Positions 62,650 through 64,000 of a DNA stretch of 64,000 nucleotides are shown here, in pieces. The first letter of the stretch is position 1; the number at the start of each line of letters is the position of its first letter. A program made the position numbers and the translations under genes. This DNA is from CG2-30-36-16 sp964372115. Its GTDB lineage: Bacteria; Bacteroidota; Ignavibacteria; Ignavibacteriales; Ignavibacteriaceae. Below the pieces are notes generated by a model, which was given only the letters and a program-made list of their open reading frames with translations, was not told the DNA's origin and ran no database searches. Location of the stretch: positions 1 to 64,000 of the forward strand of contig CAYJPN010000014.1 of assembly GCA_964372115.1 (NCBI GenBank), given 5' to 3'.

Positions 62650-64000
62650 TTATGTAATTATCTGAAACTCATCAATATAATTCTGGAAGGATCCACCGTC
62701 TAAAAATGTAACATTTTTGTTCAAAGTAAGCTTGGATTTTACTTTATACTCACCGTTAACAATAATAAAAATCTTATCGACGTTTTTATTTTTTTCAATC
62801 AACTCAATAAAATCTTTTATTGATGTTGCTGGCAAGTCCGGATTGGCATAACATGCGGCAACCATATTAATTTGTTTGTTTTTTCCAATAGAAGAACCTT
62901 GAATGATAACCTTTTCTTCTTTTGCTGTCCGATCAACTTTTAAAGCTTTATAACCGAGTATAGTAAAAAAAACTTTTGTTTGTTCAAAAAATTTTTCGGG
63001 CGCAGCTATACAGGCAGGGTCCTTTACCGCCGGTCTTACACGACTTTCATCTTTTTCTACAATCCCAAGTATTTCAAGCCATTCATCATCCCGTATTAAT
63101 TTAGTTAAGGCTTCGGCAGATAAAGACTCAATAATATTTTTTTCGAGTAAACCTTTGTGGGCTAATTTTATTTTCAGTTTTTCTTCGAATGTATTTCTTA
63201 CAAGGTAATTGTAAACATTAAGATTTGTTACTTTTATTTTTTTATCTTCCGGGTGGTTTACCCTGTTTTCAATCTGCCAGTGTGTAACAGGGTTCCACCA
63301 CTGGTCGAAATGAATAACGTAAGGAACTTCGGCAATATTTTCGCGCACACCGGCAGCTCTAAGACCCGCAAGGAAAACCTGGATGTTTTTGTCTTTTCTA
63401 AAATTTAATATTGCAATTTCCATTTCGGGCACTGTCATACCTGCAAGATAAGAAGAATATTTTATACCTTTTTCCTGCAAGATGTTCTCTATTTTTTGTG
63501 TACCGAATTTATCGTACTGAGTAAAAATCAAAACTTTTTGTCCGCTGCCCAGAATCAAATCAAGATGTTTAATAAGCAGAGCCGCTTTCGGACTGTTTAT
63601 ATTTTCACCGACAAAATTGCAAATTTGTTTTAGCTGATGAAGGAGAAAAAATACTTTTGCTTGAAAACGATATGGATTGCCAGAAGAATACAACTCCCCA
63701 ATCTGCGTGCGCGCATTTGATAGAGCGACATTATATTCGTATTGTTGTTCCCCATCAAGCTCAAGCCATACGTCCTGCCGGAGAACATCAGGTATGCTTT
63801 CAGTTACTTCTTCTTTTTTTCTCTCGTGCCTATTTTCGAATACGGCATCTATCTCTACAGAAACTTTTTTATCGAATTTAAAAATGTTAGCGATATTACT
63901 GTAAGGTAAACTTGAAGTAAACCAAAAGTTTTTCGGATTAACAATTCTTACAAAATGGTTTAAATACTTTTCTTTTTCAAATTCCTGAACTTCATCAACA
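62650..64000 (-). CDS. SNF2-type helicase, 3' part, with a possible Mrr-like C-terminal domain
   Basis: The frame is open to the window edge (450 codons visible, 5' part missing). It begins with VDEVQEF, a DEAD/DEAH-type motif II. The helicase C lobe has GQKVLIFTQYDKFG, then YVIHFDQWWNPVTHWQIENR, the SNF2 motif V-VI region. The usual Q-x3-R-x2-R-x-G-Q is altered to QIENRVNHPED, so the second Arg is absent. The last 140 residues (from EKFFEQTKVFFTILGYKA to FLDGGSFQNYI) resemble a Mrr/restriction-endonuclease-like fold, but I see no clear catalytic D...E-x-K. A restriction or defence role is possible but not shown. Confidence 0.78.
   Translation of the reverse strand, partial: VDEVQEFEKEKYLNHFVRIVNPKNFWFTSSLPYSNIANIFKFDKKVSVEIDAVFENRHERKKEEVTESIPDVLRQDVWLELDGEQQYEYNVALSNARTQIGELYSSGNPYRFQAKVFFLLHQLKQICNFVGENINSPKAALLIKHLDLILGSGQKVLIFTQYDKFGTQKIENILQEKGIKYSSYLAGMTVPEMEIAILNFRKDKNIQVFLAGLRAAGVRENIAEVPYVIHFDQWWNPVTHWQIENRVNHPEDKKIKVTNLNVYNYLVRNTFEEKLKIKLAHKGLLEKNIIESLSAEALTKLIRDDEWLEILGIVEKDESRVRPAVKDPACIAAPEKFFEQTKVFFTILGYKALKVDRTAKEEKVIIQGSSIGKNKQINMVAACYANPDLPATSIKDFIELIEKNKNVDKIFIIVNGEYKVKSKLTLNKNVTFLDGGSFQNYIDEFQIIT

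Overview
The window is about 36-40% GC and looks like a chromosome segment from the Ignavibacteria/Chlorobi side of the FCB group. The main evidence is nine secreted proteins (plus one relic) ending in the YPNPFNP-type C-terminal sorting domain of the type IX secretion system (T9SS). FadL-type and other outer-membrane barrels, a two-component regulator-propeller histidine kinase and a DUF4783-like protein fit the same placement. No T9SS machinery gene lies in the window.

Layout. 1-3.8 kb: a T9SS-sorted subtilisin-like protease on the minus strand, then a heptanucleotide tandem repeat. 3.95-6.9 kb: pyrR-pyrB-pyrC behind a leader that looks like a PyrR-binding hairpin plus terminator. 7.2-23.6 kb: a tight plus-strand run with an FN3 lipoprotein, a DUF4783-like protein, a very large NtrY-like kinase, an AddA-like helicase-nuclease with a putative Fe-S staple, a PNPOx-like protein, a cell-wall amidase, a fused SpmA/SpmB-type membrane protein, a 2-hydroxyacid dehydrogenase, alanine dehydrogenase, a CoA-transferase and a metallophosphoesterase. 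23.8 kb: tRNA-Asn with its promoter and terminator, then a decayed second copy. 24-26.4 kb: a gene-poor stretch with a cupin gene, a degenerate 21-nt repeat and a frameshifted T9SS cargo relic.

26.4-36.6 kb: a sodium/solute symporter with a small membrane partner; an acidic secreted protein divergent from an OmpR-type two-component system across a row of four TGTTAA repeats (a CpxP/CpxAR-like arrangement); an acyl-CoA ligase facing a FadL-type transporter; a broken small gene; and a MerR regulator with a cysteine-rich tail and a perfect dyad upstream. 36.9-61 kb: an island of T9SS cargo genes around a regulator-propeller histidine kinase/NarL-type regulator pair. The end holds a class C beta-lactamase-like hydrolase and the 3' part of an SNF2-type helicase with a possible Mrr-like tail.

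The most interesting signal is in the cargo island. The C-terminal modules of several neighbouring cargo proteins carry different short repeats (heptanucleotide tandem repeats or small palindromes) translated in frame at the same two surface-loop positions. The same types of repeat occur in the surrounding non-coding DNA. This looks like in-frame capture of dispersed intergenic repeats at two hotspots in a modular secretion domain, with gene conversion between paralogues. One cargo gene is interrupted by a single in-frame TAA, and another has two signal peptides in tandem.
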